In this document: positions 11,742 through 20,772 of the stretch, piece by piece
Layout: the number at the start of each line of letters is the position of its first letter
Position numbering within the stretch: position 1 is the stretch's first letter
Source of the DNA: Blastococcus atacamensis
GTDB lineage: Bacteria > Actinomycetota > Actinomycetes > Mycobacteriales > Geodermatophilaceae
Direction of reading: 5' to 3'
Length of the DNA stretch: 64,000 nucleotides
Assembly (NCBI RefSeq): GCF_002938425.1
Contig: NZ_POQU01000004.1
Span: 1 to 64,000 of the forward strand
Notes under the pieces: generated by a model
Seen by the model: the letters and a program-made list of their open reading frames with translations, nothing else
Told to the model about the DNA's origin: nothing
Databases searched by the model: none
Translations under genes and position numbers: made by a program

Positions 11742-12530
11742 ATGTCCAGCACGACGACGGACGCGCACGGGAATCGCAACCCGGCCGACGACCCGTTCGT
11801 CCGGCAGATCGTCTGGCTGGTCAACGCCCACGGCGGCCGTGACCAGCTGTCCCGGACATCGGGCAACCGGGTCAGTCCCCGGACCCTGGACAACTGGTGC
11901 CGCGGCCGGTACCCGCGCAACGCCGTCACCGGTGCCGTGCGCGAGCTCGACGCCTGGGCACTGGAGAACTCCCCCGGCTATCCCGAGGCGGCGGGTGCTC
12001 CGCGCCTGGTCGAGACCTGCGGTCCCGCCTCCGGACCGGCCGCGCCGGTCGAGGACGCCGTCGAACCCGCGCCCGAGGCCGCACCGGCCGGCGAGGACCC
12101 GCCCGCGGCACGCGCCTCGTGGCGACGCAGGTGGGTCGCGGCCGCCGCGGCGCTGCTCGTGCTGGCGGCCGGCGGCACCACCGCCCTGCTGCTGCGCGAA
12201 GACGGCCCGGACCCGATCCCACCCCTGCCCAGCACCGGCGACGGCCGGCTCCGCCCTGAGACCACCGGCAGCCTCGGGGCGAACACCTTCGCCGATCCGC
12301 GGACGCTGCAGGGGCAGGCGCAGCCGATCCCGCCGGACACCACGGTGGAGGTCCGCTGCCGCTACTACGCGCCGAGCATCCCGAGCGTCACGCCCGACGG
12401 GTTCTGGTACCTCGTCGACTCCGGCGAGTGGGCCGGCCGGTGGTCACCGGCGAACTCGTTCATGAACGGCGACGTGAAGGGCGAGCCCACGCTGCACAAC
12501 ACCGATTTCGACGTGCCGGTCTGCCGCTGA
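11742..12530 (+). CDS. Predicted HTH-like N-terminus / single-TM / extracellular-domain protein
   Basis: Function unknown. The N-terminal ~75 residues look like a compact helical domain (PFVRQIVWLVNAHGG, then SPRTLDNWCRGRYP, which resembles an HTH recognition helix). An acidic Pro/Ala linker leads to a transmembrane helix at about 128-150 preceded by RRRW (positive inside). The outside part has a Pro-rich stretch, then a small domain with two cysteines (VEVRCRYYAP and the terminal VPVCR) and aromatic residues, perhaps an SH3-like fold closed by a disulfide. The layout suggests a one-component membrane-bound sensor, but no ligand or target is evident. GGGGA precedes the ATG. Confidence 0.7.
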   Translation: MSSTTTDAHGNRNPADDPFVRQIVWLVNAHGGRDQLSRTSGNRVSPRTLDNWCRGRYPRNAVTGAVRELDAWALENSPGYPEAAGAPRLVETCGPASGPAAPVEDAVEPAPEAAPAGEDPPAARASWRRRWVAAAAALLVLAAGGTTALLLREDGPDPIPPLPSTGDGRLRPETTGSLGANTFADPRTLQGQAQPIPPDTTVEVRCRYYAPSIPSVTPDGFWYLVDSGEWAGRWSPANSFMNGDVKGEPTLHNTDFDVPVCR

Positions 12531-12534
12531 CCGG

Positions 12535-13728
12535 TCAGACCTCGCCGACGAGACCCTCCGCGAATGCGCGCGGCTCGAACGGCGCGAGGTCGTCCGGGCC
12601 CTCCCCCAGGCCGATCAGCTTCACCGGGATGCCGAGCTCCTGCTGCACCCGGACGACGATGCCGCCCTTCGCGGTGCCGTCGAGCTTGGTGAGCGCGACG
12701 CCGGTGACGGTGACGGCCTCGGTGAACACCCGGGCCTGGACGACGCCGTTCTGACCCGTCGTCGCGTCGAGCACGAGCAGCACCTCGGTCACCGGTGACT
12801 GTTTCTCGACGACCCGCTTCACCTTGCCCAGCTCGTCCATGAGCCCGGACTTCGTGTGCAGCCGGCCCGCGGTGTCGACGACGACGGTGTCCACCTCGGC
12901 CTCGACGCCGGTGCGCACCGCCTCGAAGGCCACGGCCGCGGGGTCGCCGCCCTCGCGGCCGCGCACGGTCAGCACGCCGACCCGCTCCCCCCACGTCTCC
13001 AGCTGGTCGGCGGCGGCCGCGCGGAAGGTGTCGGCCGCGCCGAGGATCACGCTCTTGCCGTCCCCGACGAGCACGCGGGCGAGCTTGCCCACGGTCGTCG
13101 TCTTGCCGGCCCCGTTCACCCCGACGACGAGCACCACGCCCGGCCGCCCCTCGTGCCGGTCGGTGCCCAGCGTCCGGTCCAGGTCGGGGCCGAGGACGGC
13201 GGTGAGCTCGTTGACCAGCAGCTCGCGCAGGTCGGCCCCGGAGGCGGTCGCCAGCACCATCGACTGGGTGCGCAGCCGCTCGACGATCTGGGTGGTGGCC
13301 GCGATGCCGACGTCGGCCGCCAGGAGGGTCTCCTCAACCTCCTCCCAGTCGTCCTCGGTGAGCTTCTCGCGGGCCAGCACGGTGAGCAGACCGCGGCCGA
13401 GCGAGGACTGCGAGCGGGCCAGCCGCGAGCGCAGCCGCACCAGTCGGCCGGCCGAGGGCAGCGGGGTGTCGAAGACCAGGCCGGGCTCGGGCCGGGCCGG
13501 GGGCAGCTCCACCGCCGGCGGCGCGTCCGCCACGACCGCGTCGGGCTGGTCGGTGGGAGGCGCCGGCGCCGGAGAGGTCGGTGGAACCGGTCGCGGGCGG
13601 GTCAGCGTGGTGCCGGCCGCGTCGTCGTCCTCCAGCCGCATCGTCCGACGCCCGCGGCCGACGAGGAGGCTGATCCCGGTGATCAGCGCGACGACCAGGA
13701 TCGCGATGGCGATCAGCACGAATTCCAT
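12535..13728 (-). CDS. ftsY: Signal recognition particle receptor FtsY
   Basis: The membrane receptor GTPase for SRP. An N-terminal membrane helix (EFVLIAIAILVVALITGISL) is followed by a Pro/Ala-rich acidic linker (about 30-95), the N domain, and the G domain with GVNGAGKTTTVGKLA, DTAGRLHTKSGLM and TKLDGTAKGG. Length is 397 residues. The ATG at 13728 places the hydrophobic helix at the very N-terminus, as in actinobacterial FtsY. It is normally transcribed after smc; here a short membrane-protein gene and two rightward enzyme genes separate them. Confidence 0.97.
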   Translation of the reverse strand: MEFVLIAIAILVVALITGISLLVGRGRRTMRLEDDDAAGTTLTRPRPVPPTSPAPAPPTDQPDAVVADAPPAVELPPARPEPGLVFDTPLPSAGRLVRLRSRLARSQSSLGRGLLTVLAREKLTEDDWEEVEETLLAADVGIAATTQIVERLRTQSMVLATASGADLRELLVNELTAVLGPDLDRTLGTDRHEGRPGVVLVVGVNGAGKTTTVGKLARVLVGDGKSVILGAADTFRAAAADQLETWGERVGVLTVRGREGGDPAAVAFEAVRTGVEAEVDTVVVDTAGRLHTKSGLMDELGKVKRVVEKQSPVTEVLLVLDATTGQNGVVQARVFTEAVTVTGVALTKLDGTAKGGIVVRVQQELGIPVKLIGLGEGPDDLAPFEPRAFAEGLVGEV

Positions 13729-13803
13729 GCCCGCGAGTCTTCCAGTCCGGGGCTCGCGGGGACGCGCGGCCCGGCGCCGACACACATGCGCCAGGCTGTA
13801 GTC

Positions 13804-15477
13804 ATGTCGCACCCCGACCGGACCGCCCCGGCCCTGCTCCTCGGACCGCTGCTGCGGCACGTCGACCCGGTCTCCGCGACGCTCTGGGTGGAGGTCGACC
13901 GGCCCTGCGAGGTGACCGTGCTCGACCGCCGGGCCCGCACCTTCTCGGTCGCCGGCCACCACTACGCCCTGGTCGTGGTGGAGGACCTGGAGCCCGGCAG
14001 CGCGACCCCGTACGAGGTGCACCTGGACGGCACGCGCGTCTGGCCGCCGGAGGACTCCGCGTTCCCGCCCAGCCGGATCCGCACGCCCGGCCGGGCCGGC
14101 CCCTTCCGGCTCGCCTTCGGTTCGTGCCGGTACGCCAGCCCGCGGACCGTCGAGGCTTCGGAGGGCATTCCGCCGGACGCGCTGGACCTCTACGCCCAGC
14201 GGGTCGCGGCCCAACCGGAGGACCAGTGGCCCGATGCCCTCGTCCTGCTCGGCGACCAGGTGTACGCCGACGAACTCACCGCGCACACGAAGTCGCAGCT
14301 CCACCGCCGGCGCGACGCGAAGACCGAGCGCCGGGCAATGGGCGACCAGGTCGCGGACTTCGAGGAGTACACCCGCCTCTACGACGAGTCCTGGAGCGAC
14401 CCCCAGGTGCGGTGGCTGCTGTCGACGATCCCCTCCTCGATGATCTTCGACGACCACGAGATGATCGACGACTGGAACACGTCGGCGGCGTGGCGGGCCA
14501 CGGTCTCCCAGAAGCGCTGGTGGCGCGGGCGCATCACCGGGGGCCTGGTCAGCTACTGGGTCTACCAGCACCTGGGCAACCTCAGCCCGCACGAGCTGGC
14601 GGAGGACCGGACCTGGCGGGCGATCCAGGGGCTGAGCGCGGACGACCCCACCCGCGATGCCGAGCCGATGCTGCGCGCCATGGCCGAGCTGGCCGACGCC
14701 GAGCCCGCGACGATCCGGTGGAGCTTCGTGCGGCACTGGGGCGACGTGCGGCTGATCATGGTCGACAGCCGCGCCGGGAGGGTGCTGGAGGAACAGCACC
14801 GCCGGATGCTGGACGAGGACGAGTTCGCCTGGGTCGAGACCGCGATGCGGCGAGCCGTCGAGGACGGCGTCGACCACCTCATCGTCGGCACCTCGCTGCC
14901 CTGGCTGCTGCCCCACGCGATCCACAACCTGGAACGGTGGAACGAGACGCTCAACGTCCGCCACCACGGCAAGCTCCGGGGGCGCCTGGCCGAGACGATC
15001 CGGCAGGCGGCCGACCTGGAGCACTGGTCGGCGTTCGGGCACTCGTTCGAGCGGCTGGGCGCGGCGCTGGCCTCGGTCGCCCGTGGCGAGCACGGCCGGG
15101 CGCCGGCCACCGCGCTGGTGCTCTCCGGCGACGTCCACCACGCCTACGCCGCGGAACTGGTGCGCCCGGCCGGGCTCGAGGCCCGCGTGCACCAGCTCAC
15201 GGTGTCGCCGTTGCACAACCAGGCACCGCACCCCATCCGCGTCGGCTTTCGGATCGGCTGGAGCCGGACGGCGCGCCGGTGGACCGAGCGCCTGGTGCGG
15301 CTGGTCAAGGCGGAACCCACCGATCTCGAGTGGGACAAGAAGGCCGGTCCCTACTTCGGCAACCAGATCGGCGAGCTGGTGCTGAGCGGCCGGCAGGCCC
15401 GGTTCCTGCTGTCGGTGTCGGAACAGGGCGACGAGCACCTCCGGCAGGTTCTCGACGAGCCGCTGTCCGACGCCTGA
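13804..15477 (+). CDS. PhoD-like metallophosphatase (alkaline phosphatase D family)
   Basis: A metallophosphoesterase of the PhoD type, expected to hydrolyse phosphodiesters or monoesters. Metal-site motifs are GSCRYA, LLGDQVYADE, FDDHEMIDDWN and LSGDVHHAY, in family order over 557 residues. No signal peptide or twin-arginine motif is present at either candidate ATG (13804 or 13786), so unlike secreted PhoD it is probably cytoplasmic. No clear Shine-Dalgarno precedes either ATG; a leaderless transcript is possible. Divergent from ftsY across 75 bp; the EEP-family gene follows 12 bp downstream. Confidence 0.85.
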   Translation: MSHPDRTAPALLLGPLLRHVDPVSATLWVEVDRPCEVTVLDRRARTFSVAGHHYALVVVEDLEPGSATPYEVHLDGTRVWPPEDSAFPPSRIRTPGRAGPFRLAFGSCRYASPRTVEASEGIPPDALDLYAQRVAAQPEDQWPDALVLLGDQVYADELTAHTKSQLHRRRDAKTERRAMGDQVADFEEYTRLYDESWSDPQVRWLLSTIPSSMIFDDHEMIDDWNTSAAWRATVSQKRWWRGRITGGLVSYWVYQHLGNLSPHELAEDRTWRAIQGLSADDPTRDAEPMLRAMAELADAEPATIRWSFVRHWGDVRLIMVDSRAGRVLEEQHRRMLDEDEFAWVETAMRRAVEDGVDHLIVGTSLPWLLPHAIHNLERWNETLNVRHHGKLRGRLAETIRQAADLEHWSAFGHSFERLGAALASVARGEHGRAPATALVLSGDVHHAYAAELVRPAGLEARVHQLTVSPLHNQAPHPIRVGFRIGWSRTARRWTERLVRLVKAEPTDLEWDKKAGPYFGNQIGELVLSGRQARFLLSVSEQGDEHLRQVLDEPLSDA

Positions 15478-15489
15478 GAGGGTGGAGGA

Positions 15490-16302
15490 GTGACGAAGCC
15501 GGCCCCCGGTCCCGAGCAGCCACCGATCCCCGTACGCCTGGTCACCTTCAACACCCACCACGGCGTGGGTGAGGACGACCGTCACGACCTGCCTCGGCTG
15601 GCCAAGCTGCTGGCCTCGGTGGACGCCGACGTCATCTGCCTGCAGGAGGTCGACCGGCGGTTCGGCGCCCGCAGCGAGGACGTCGACCAGGCGGTGCTGC
15701 TCTCCCGGGCGCTGGACATGCAGCTGGCCTGGGGCCCGGCGATCGACCGCGGCGGCGAGGAGCGCCCACCGCACGGGGAGCCGCACCGGCAGTACGGGAA
15801 CGCGCTGCTGTCGCGCCTGCCGATCCTCATCAGCGACGTGCACCCGCTGCCAGGCGGCGGCGAGCCCCGCAGCGCGCTGCGCACCATGGTGGAGCTCGAC
15901 GGCGGCGCGCTGTGGATCACCGCCACCCACCTGACCACCCGCTCGGCGGAGGAACGCGCCGCCCAGGTCGAGGCCCTGGCCGGCCTGCACACCGAGCCGA
16001 TGGACACCGGCGTCCTGGTCGGGGACTTCAACACCGAGCCCGACGCACCGGAGCTCGACGCGCTGCGCCAGCGGTTCACCGACGCCTGGAAGCTGGCCCG
16101 GGCCCGCGACGACCAGGCCGGCTGGAAGTTCTGGCAGGCCGAGGCGGGGAACACCCATCCCGCGCGTTCCCCGCACCGCCGCATCGACCAGGTGTGGGTG
16201 TCCTCCGGGGTCGCGGTGGCTGGCGCCTCTGTCCTGGACGCCGACGGCGCCTCGGACCACCTGCCGCTCATCGTCGACCTCGAGGTTCGCAGCGGCGTCT
16301 GA
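15490..16302 (+). CDS. Endonuclease/exonuclease/phosphatase (EEP) family protein
   Basis: A DNase I-like hydrolase of unknown substrate. Motifs are NTHHGVG (N-terminal Asn), CLQEVDRRF (catalytic Glu), the TATHLTTR strand, GDFNTEPDAPEL (Asp/Asn pair) and the C-terminal SDHLPLIVDLE. The 270-residue length fits the single-domain family. There is no signal peptide. GTG start with GGTGGAGG just upstream. It follows the PhoD-like gene closely, so the two phosphoesterases are probably co-expressed and may act on related phosphodiester substrates. Confidence 0.85.
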   Translation: MTKPAPGPEQPPIPVRLVTFNTHHGVGEDDRHDLPRLAKLLASVDADVICLQEVDRRFGARSEDVDQAVLLSRALDMQLAWGPAIDRGGEERPPHGEPHRQYGNALLSRLPILISDVHPLPGGGEPRSALRTMVELDGGALWITATHLTTRSAEERAAQVEALAGLHTEPMDTGVLVGDFNTEPDAPELDALRQRFTDAWKLARARDDQAGWKFWQAEAGNTHPARSPHRRIDQVWVSSGVAVAGASVLDADGASDHLPLIVDLEVRSGV

Positions 16303-16317
16303 GCCTCGGCAGCGCGA

Positions 16318-17031
16318 TCAGCGACGTTCGAGGCGACTGATCAGGGTCATCAGCGAGGCGATGTCGCGGGGTAGGTAGTCAGTACCGTTCACGACGATCC
16401 ACGCTTGATCCGCCCCCCACGCTCCTGCCAGGTGGTGCGCGGTCGCGACGACGTCCTCGTCCAAGACACCGCACGCCTCAGCAAGATCCTCGAGGGCATC
16501 ACGCGCTTCCCAGGGAAAAGCAAGGGTCCCGTTCTTGCTGGTGAAGGCCGCACCGAGCACGTCTTCCAACTGCCCTGTGAGCGACGTGAGCTGCCTCCGC
16601 TTGGACAGGTGGATCGCCGAGAGGATCTGATCTGCAGGGCTGTAGATGGGTCTCCTCACCCCGTACGCGTTCGCGACGATGGCGAGTGCTCCGTGGATGG
16701 AGGCGTTCAGTCGGATCTCCGCCTGCTTGCGGTCTCGCGCCTCTTGGTCGCGGCGGGACAGAGCATCCACAACCAGAACGACGATGCCGATCTGCCCCAT
16801 GGCAACGAGGAGCGAGGCGATCACGCCTCCCGCGAAGCCCTGCGGTTCGTGGAACCGGACGAGGAGCAGGTATGACGCGGCCGCCAGCCCGACCAGGGTT
16901 AGCGCCGCCACCGTCACCGAGCGCCTCGGCCGAAGGCCACCGAACAACAGCTCGAACCGGCCAGGACCCCAATCGTCCCGACGCCATCTGCGGCGCACGG
17001 AACCGGAGCTCCGCCGGACCCGGGACGTCAC
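16318..17031 (-). CDS. Orphan two-TM membrane protein inserted between smc and ftsY
   Basis: Unknown function. After a basic N-terminus there are two adjacent transmembrane helices (about residues 39-58 and 66-88), then a soluble ~150-residue helical domain (SRRDQEARDRKQAEIRLNAS onward) predicted to be cytoplasmic. Base composition is visibly less GC-rich than its neighbours, with more third-position A/T, which suggests recent acquisition. It sits where smc and ftsY would normally adjoin. The GTG start overlaps the stop of a 23-codon ORF that itself overlaps the smc stop. Confidence 0.7.
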   Translation of the reverse strand: MTSRVRRSSGSVRRRWRRDDWGPGRFELLFGGLRPRRSVTVAALTLVGLAAASYLLLVRFHEPQGFAGGVIASLLVAMGQIGIVVLVVDALSRRDQEARDRKQAEIRLNASIHGALAIVANAYGVRRPIYSPADQILSAIHLSKRRQLTSLTGQLEDVLGAAFTSKNGTLAFPWEARDALEDLAEACGVLDEDVVATAHHLAGAWGADQAWIVVNGTDYLPRDIASLMTLISRLERR

Positions 17032-17099
17032 GCGTCCGTGCCCTTGATCGCGTAGGACAACGGCGCGTCCAGCAACGCCCCCACGTCCCCGTATGCCAT
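17028..17099 (-). CDS. Micro-ORF (23 aa) bridging smc and the downstream membrane gene
   Basis: The ATG shares one base with the smc stop (TGATG), and its own TGA overlaps the GTG of the next gene (GTGA). The peptide begins MAYGDVGALLDAPL and ends KGTDA. I recognise no family. It could be a coupling peptide, the tail of a lost gene, or chance. Confidence 0.25.
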   Translation of the reverse strand: MAYGDVGALLDAPLSYAIKGTDA

Positions 17100-20000
17100 C
17101 ACGCGGTCTCGAGCTCCCGGAGACGCTGGCTGATGACGCCGGTGATGCCGTCGCCGCGCATGCTCACGCCGTAGAGCGCGTCGGCGATCTCCATCGTCCG
17201 CTTCTGGTGCGTGATGATGATCAGCTGCGAGGTCGAGCGCAGCTGCTCGACCAGCACGAGGAGCCGGCCGAGGTTGACGTCGTCCAGCGCCGCCTCGACC
17301 TCGTCCAGGACGTAGAACGGCGAAGGGCGGGCGCGGAAGATCGCGACCAGCATCGCCACCGCGGTCAGGGAGCGCTCGCCACCGGACAGCAGCGACAGCC
17401 GCTTGACCTTCTTGCCCGGCGGCCGGGCCTCGACCTCGACGCCGGTGGTCAGCATGTTCTCCGGGTCGGTGAGCACCAGCCGGCCGGAGCCGCCCGGGAA
17501 GAGGGTGGCGAAGACCTGCTCGAACTCGCGCGCCACGTCGGCGAACGCGGCGGCGAAGACGTCGTGGATGCGCCCGTCGACCTCGCGGACGACCGTGAGC
17601 AGGTCGCGGCGGGTGTTCTTGAGGTCCTCCAGCTGCGTGGCGAGGAAGGTGTGCCGCTCCTCGAGCGCCGCGAACTCCTCCAGCGCCAGCGGGTTGACCT
17701 TGCCCAGGGTGGCGAGGTCGCGCTCGGCGCGGGCGACCCGCCGCTCCTGCACCGCCCGCTCGTAGGGCACCGGCTCGGGCACGGGCTCCCCCGCCGCCTC
17801 CGCCGTCGTCACCTGCTGGGGCGAGGGCGGTACCGGCGCGGCGGGTCCGTACTCGCCGATCAGGGTGGCCAGGTCGACGCCGAACTCCTCCGCCGCCCGG
17901 TTCTCCAGCGACTCGATCCGGTACCGCTGCTCGGTCCGCGCGACCTCGTCCCGGTGCACCTCGTCGGTGAGCCGATCCAGCTCTCCGGTGGCCGCGCGCA
18001 CGCGGCTGCGGATCTCGAGCAGCTCGGCCTCGAAGCCGCTGCGCGCCGAGGCGAGGGCGTCCCGCTCGGCGGCGGCGCGGGCGAGCGAGCCCTGGAGCGC
18101 GGCGAGCGCGGCGTCGGCGTCGGTGCGCACCGTGGCGGCGACGGCCGCCCCGCGCTGCCGTGCCTCCCGGGCGGCCGCGGCCCGCTCGCGGGCGGCCCGC
18201 TCCTGCCGGGCCTGCCGGCGGAGGGACTCGGCGCGGCCCTGGAGCGCCCGTGCCCGCTCCTCGGCGGTGCGGACGGCCAGCCGTGCCTCGGTCTCGGCCT
18301 GCCGGGCGGCGGCGACCTCGGCCCGCAGCCGGTCGCGCTCCTCGGTGGGCGGCTCCTCCTCGACCGGCGCCGCCTCGGCCTCGGCGAGCTGCGCCTCGAG
18401 TCGCGTCTGGGCCTCGAGGGCCTGTTCGAGTGCCTGCTCGGCTCGCACCCGCGCGGCCAGCGAGCGCTCCGCCTCCGACGCCGCGGACCGTGCCGCCGCG
18501 CCGAGCTCGGCCAGGGCGGCGGCCTCGGCGGACCGGGTGCGGTCGGCGGTCTGGCGGGCGGCGAGGGCCTCGTCGACGTCGGCCGACCGGACCTGCGCCT
18601 CCTGGCGGGCGACGGTCAGCTGCTCGGCCAGTTCCGCCGCGCGGGCGGTCGCGGCCGTCAGCTCGGTGCCGGCCTCGTCCACGCGGGCGCGCAGCTCCAG
18701 GTTCGAGGGTGCGTCCACCTGTCCGCCCACGGCCCAGTCGGCACCGAGTAGCGCACCGGTGGCGGTGACGGCACGGACGCGCGGATGGGTGCGGATCAGC
18801 GCGACGGCGGCATCGAGATCGGCGACCAGGGCCACCCGCTCCAGCGCGCGGGCCAGCGCGGGGCGCAGCGGCTCGGGCGCCTGCACGGCGTCCAGCGCCC
18901 ACCGCGTACCGGCCGGGAGCTCCGGCCAGCCGTCGCGCGGCACGGGCGGCAGCCCGCCGGTCACGAGCAGTCCGGCGCGACCACCCTCGGTCCGGGTGAG
19001 GTGGTCCAGCGCCGCGGCGGCCTCGGCCACCCCCTCGACGACGACGGCGTCGGCCATGCCGCCCAGTGCGGCCGCGACCGCGACCTCGTCGCCGGCGGCG
19101 ACGGTCAGCTGCTCGGTCACCGGCCCGACGACGCCGGCCAGCCCGGCACCGAGCACGGCCGCCGCGCCGTCGGCCGGGGTGAGGCCGAGCGCGAGGGCGT
19201 CCCGGCGGGCCTGCCAGGAGGCGCGGTCGCGCTCAGCGGCGCGCTCGGCCTCGGCCAGCTCGGTGACCCGGCGGGCGACGGCGGCGTGCGCGGCGAGGGC
19301 GTCCTCGTGGGCGGCCACCAGCGCGACGTCGGTGTCCTCCAGTTCCGCCACCTGGCCGCGCCGGTCGGCCAGCCGCTCGGCGGCGACCTCGGCCCGGTCG
19401 GCGGCCTCCGCCGCGGCGAGGGTGAGCCGGTCGATCTCGGCCTGTCCGGCACCGACCCTCGACCGGGCCGCGGCGACCTGGCCGGAGAGCCGGGCCAGGC
19501 CCTCCCTGCGGTCCGCGAGCGCTCGCGCGGCCGCGACCCACGCCTTCTCGGCAGCGGCGAGCGCGGACTCCAGCTCCGCCCGCCCGGACACGACGGTCGC
19601 CAGCCGCTGCCGCTCGGCCGCGAGCCCGGCCGCCAGCTCGGCCTCGGTGGCGGCCACCCGGTCGGCCTCGGCGTCGAGCTGATCGGGATCCCGTCCGCTT
19701 GCGGCGGCGGGTGCGGCGGCGGAGAGGTGCCGGTGCCGTTCGGCGGCCAGTTGAGCGACGCTGCGGAAGCGCTCGCCCAGGGCGGAGAGCCGGTACCAGG
19801 TGTCCGACGCCGTCTGCAGGCGCGGTGCGCCGGCGGCGAGCTCCCGCTCCAGCTCCGACTCCCGCCGGGAGACGACGGCGAGCTCGCGCTCCACCACGGT
19901 GCGGCGTTCGCGGGCCGCCGTCTCGTCGGCGACGTCGCGGTCCAGGGCGTCGCGCAGCTGCACCAGGTCGTCGGCGAGCAGCCGCAGCCGGGCGTCGCGC

Positions 20001-20665
20001 AGGTCGGCCTGCACGCCGGCCGCGCGGCGGGCGACCTCGGCCTGCCGGCCCAACGGCTTGAGCTGGCGGCGGAGCTCGGCGGTGAGGTCGGCCAGCCGGT
20101 CGAGGTTGGCCTGCATGCCGTCGAGCTTGCGGAGCGCCTTCTCCTTGCGCTTGCGGTGCTTGAGGACGCCGGCGGCCTCCTCGATGAAGGCGCGTCGGTC
20201 CTCGGGACGGCCGGAGAGGACGGCGTCGAGCTGACCCTGGCCGACGATGACGTGCATCTCGCGGCCGATACCGGAGTCGCTGAGCAGCTCCTGGACGTCG
20301 AGCAGGCGGACCTTGTCGCCGTTGATCTCGTACTCGCTCTCCCCGGAGCGGTACATGCGGCGGGTGATCGACACCTCGGTGTACTCGATCGGCAGCGCGC
20401 CGTCGGTGTTGTCGATCGTCAGCGTCACCTCGGCCCGGCCGAGGGCGGGGCGGCCGGCGGTGCCGGCGAAGATGACGTCCTCCATCTTGCCGCCGCGCAG
20501 GCTCTTCGCGCCCTGCTCGCCGAGCACCCAGGCGATGGCGTCCACGACGTTGGACTTGCCCGACCCGTTGGGGCCGACGACGGCGGTGATCCCCGGCTCG
20601 AGCCGCAACGTGGTCGCGGACGCGAAGGACTTGAAGCCCTTCAGCGTGAGGCTCGAGAGGTGCAC
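17099..20665 (-). CDS. smc: Chromosome segregation protein SMC
   Basis: The condensin ATPase that organises and segregates the chromosome with ScpA/ScpB. The 1188-residue protein has the full architecture: the N-terminal ATPase half with GPNGSGKSNVVDAI (Walker A, about 32-45), a long coiled coil (about 170-480), the hinge (about 500-650), the returning coiled coil (about 660-1000), and the C-terminal half with the signature LLSGGERSLTAVA and Walker B PFYVLDEVEAALDD. The N-terminus MHLSSLTLKGFKSF is canonical. scpA and scpB are not in the window. Confidence 0.98.
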   Translation of the reverse strand: MHLSSLTLKGFKSFASATTLRLEPGITAVVGPNGSGKSNVVDAIAWVLGEQGAKSLRGGKMEDVIFAGTAGRPALGRAEVTLTIDNTDGALPIEYTEVSITRRMYRSGESEYEINGDKVRLLDVQELLSDSGIGREMHVIVGQGQLDAVLSGRPEDRRAFIEEAAGVLKHRKRKEKALRKLDGMQANLDRLADLTAELRRQLKPLGRQAEVARRAAGVQADLRDARLRLLADDLVQLRDALDRDVADETAARERRTVVERELAVVSRRESELERELAAGAPRLQTASDTWYRLSALGERFRSVAQLAAERHRHLSAAAPAAASGRDPDQLDAEADRVAATEAELAAGLAAERQRLATVVSGRAELESALAAAEKAWVAAARALADRREGLARLSGQVAAARSRVGAGQAEIDRLTLAAAEAADRAEVAAERLADRRGQVAELEDTDVALVAAHEDALAAHAAVARRVTELAEAERAAERDRASWQARRDALALGLTPADGAAAVLGAGLAGVVGPVTEQLTVAAGDEVAVAAALGGMADAVVVEGVAEAAAALDHLTRTEGGRAGLLVTGGLPPVPRDGWPELPAGTRWALDAVQAPEPLRPALARALERVALVADLDAAVALIRTHPRVRAVTATGALLGADWAVGGQVDAPSNLELRARVDEAGTELTAATARAAELAEQLTVARQEAQVRSADVDEALAARQTADRTRSAEAAALAELGAAARSAASEAERSLAARVRAEQALEQALEAQTRLEAQLAEAEAAPVEEEPPTEERDRLRAEVAAARQAETEARLAVRTAEERARALQGRAESLRRQARQERAARERAAAAREARQRGAAVAATVRTDADAALAALQGSLARAAAERDALASARSGFEAELLEIRSRVRAATGELDRLTDEVHRDEVARTEQRYRIESLENRAAEEFGVDLATLIGEYGPAAPVPPSPQQVTTAEAAGEPVPEPVPYERAVQERRVARAERDLATLGKVNPLALEEFAALEERHTFLATQLEDLKNTRRDLLTVVREVDGRIHDVFAAAFADVAREFEQVFATLFPGGSGRLVLTDPENMLTTGVEVEARPPGKKVKRLSLLSGGERSLTAVAMLVAIFRARPSPFYVLDEVEAALDDVNLGRLLVLVEQLRSTSQLIIITHQKRTMEIADALYGVSMRGDGITGVISQRLRELETA

Positions 20666-20772
20666 GGGTGAACCTTAACCGCGGGTAACGACGACGAGCC
20701 GCTCCTGTGACGGCCTCGCCGTAGGGGCCCGCACCGAGCGGAACGAGGGGCGGGGGGCGGCGAGGTCCTTCG

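Noticed and set aside
12535-16260. Single 1241-codon leftward frame ending in FtsY
   Set aside because: Everything before 13728 is the low-complexity antisense of the PhoD-like and EEP genes; FtsY starts at the ATG before its membrane helix.
20666-20772. Terminator between the coiled-coil gene and smc
   Set aside because: GGCCTCGCCG and CGGCGAGGTC can pair imperfectly, but the loop is over 30 nt; not convincing.
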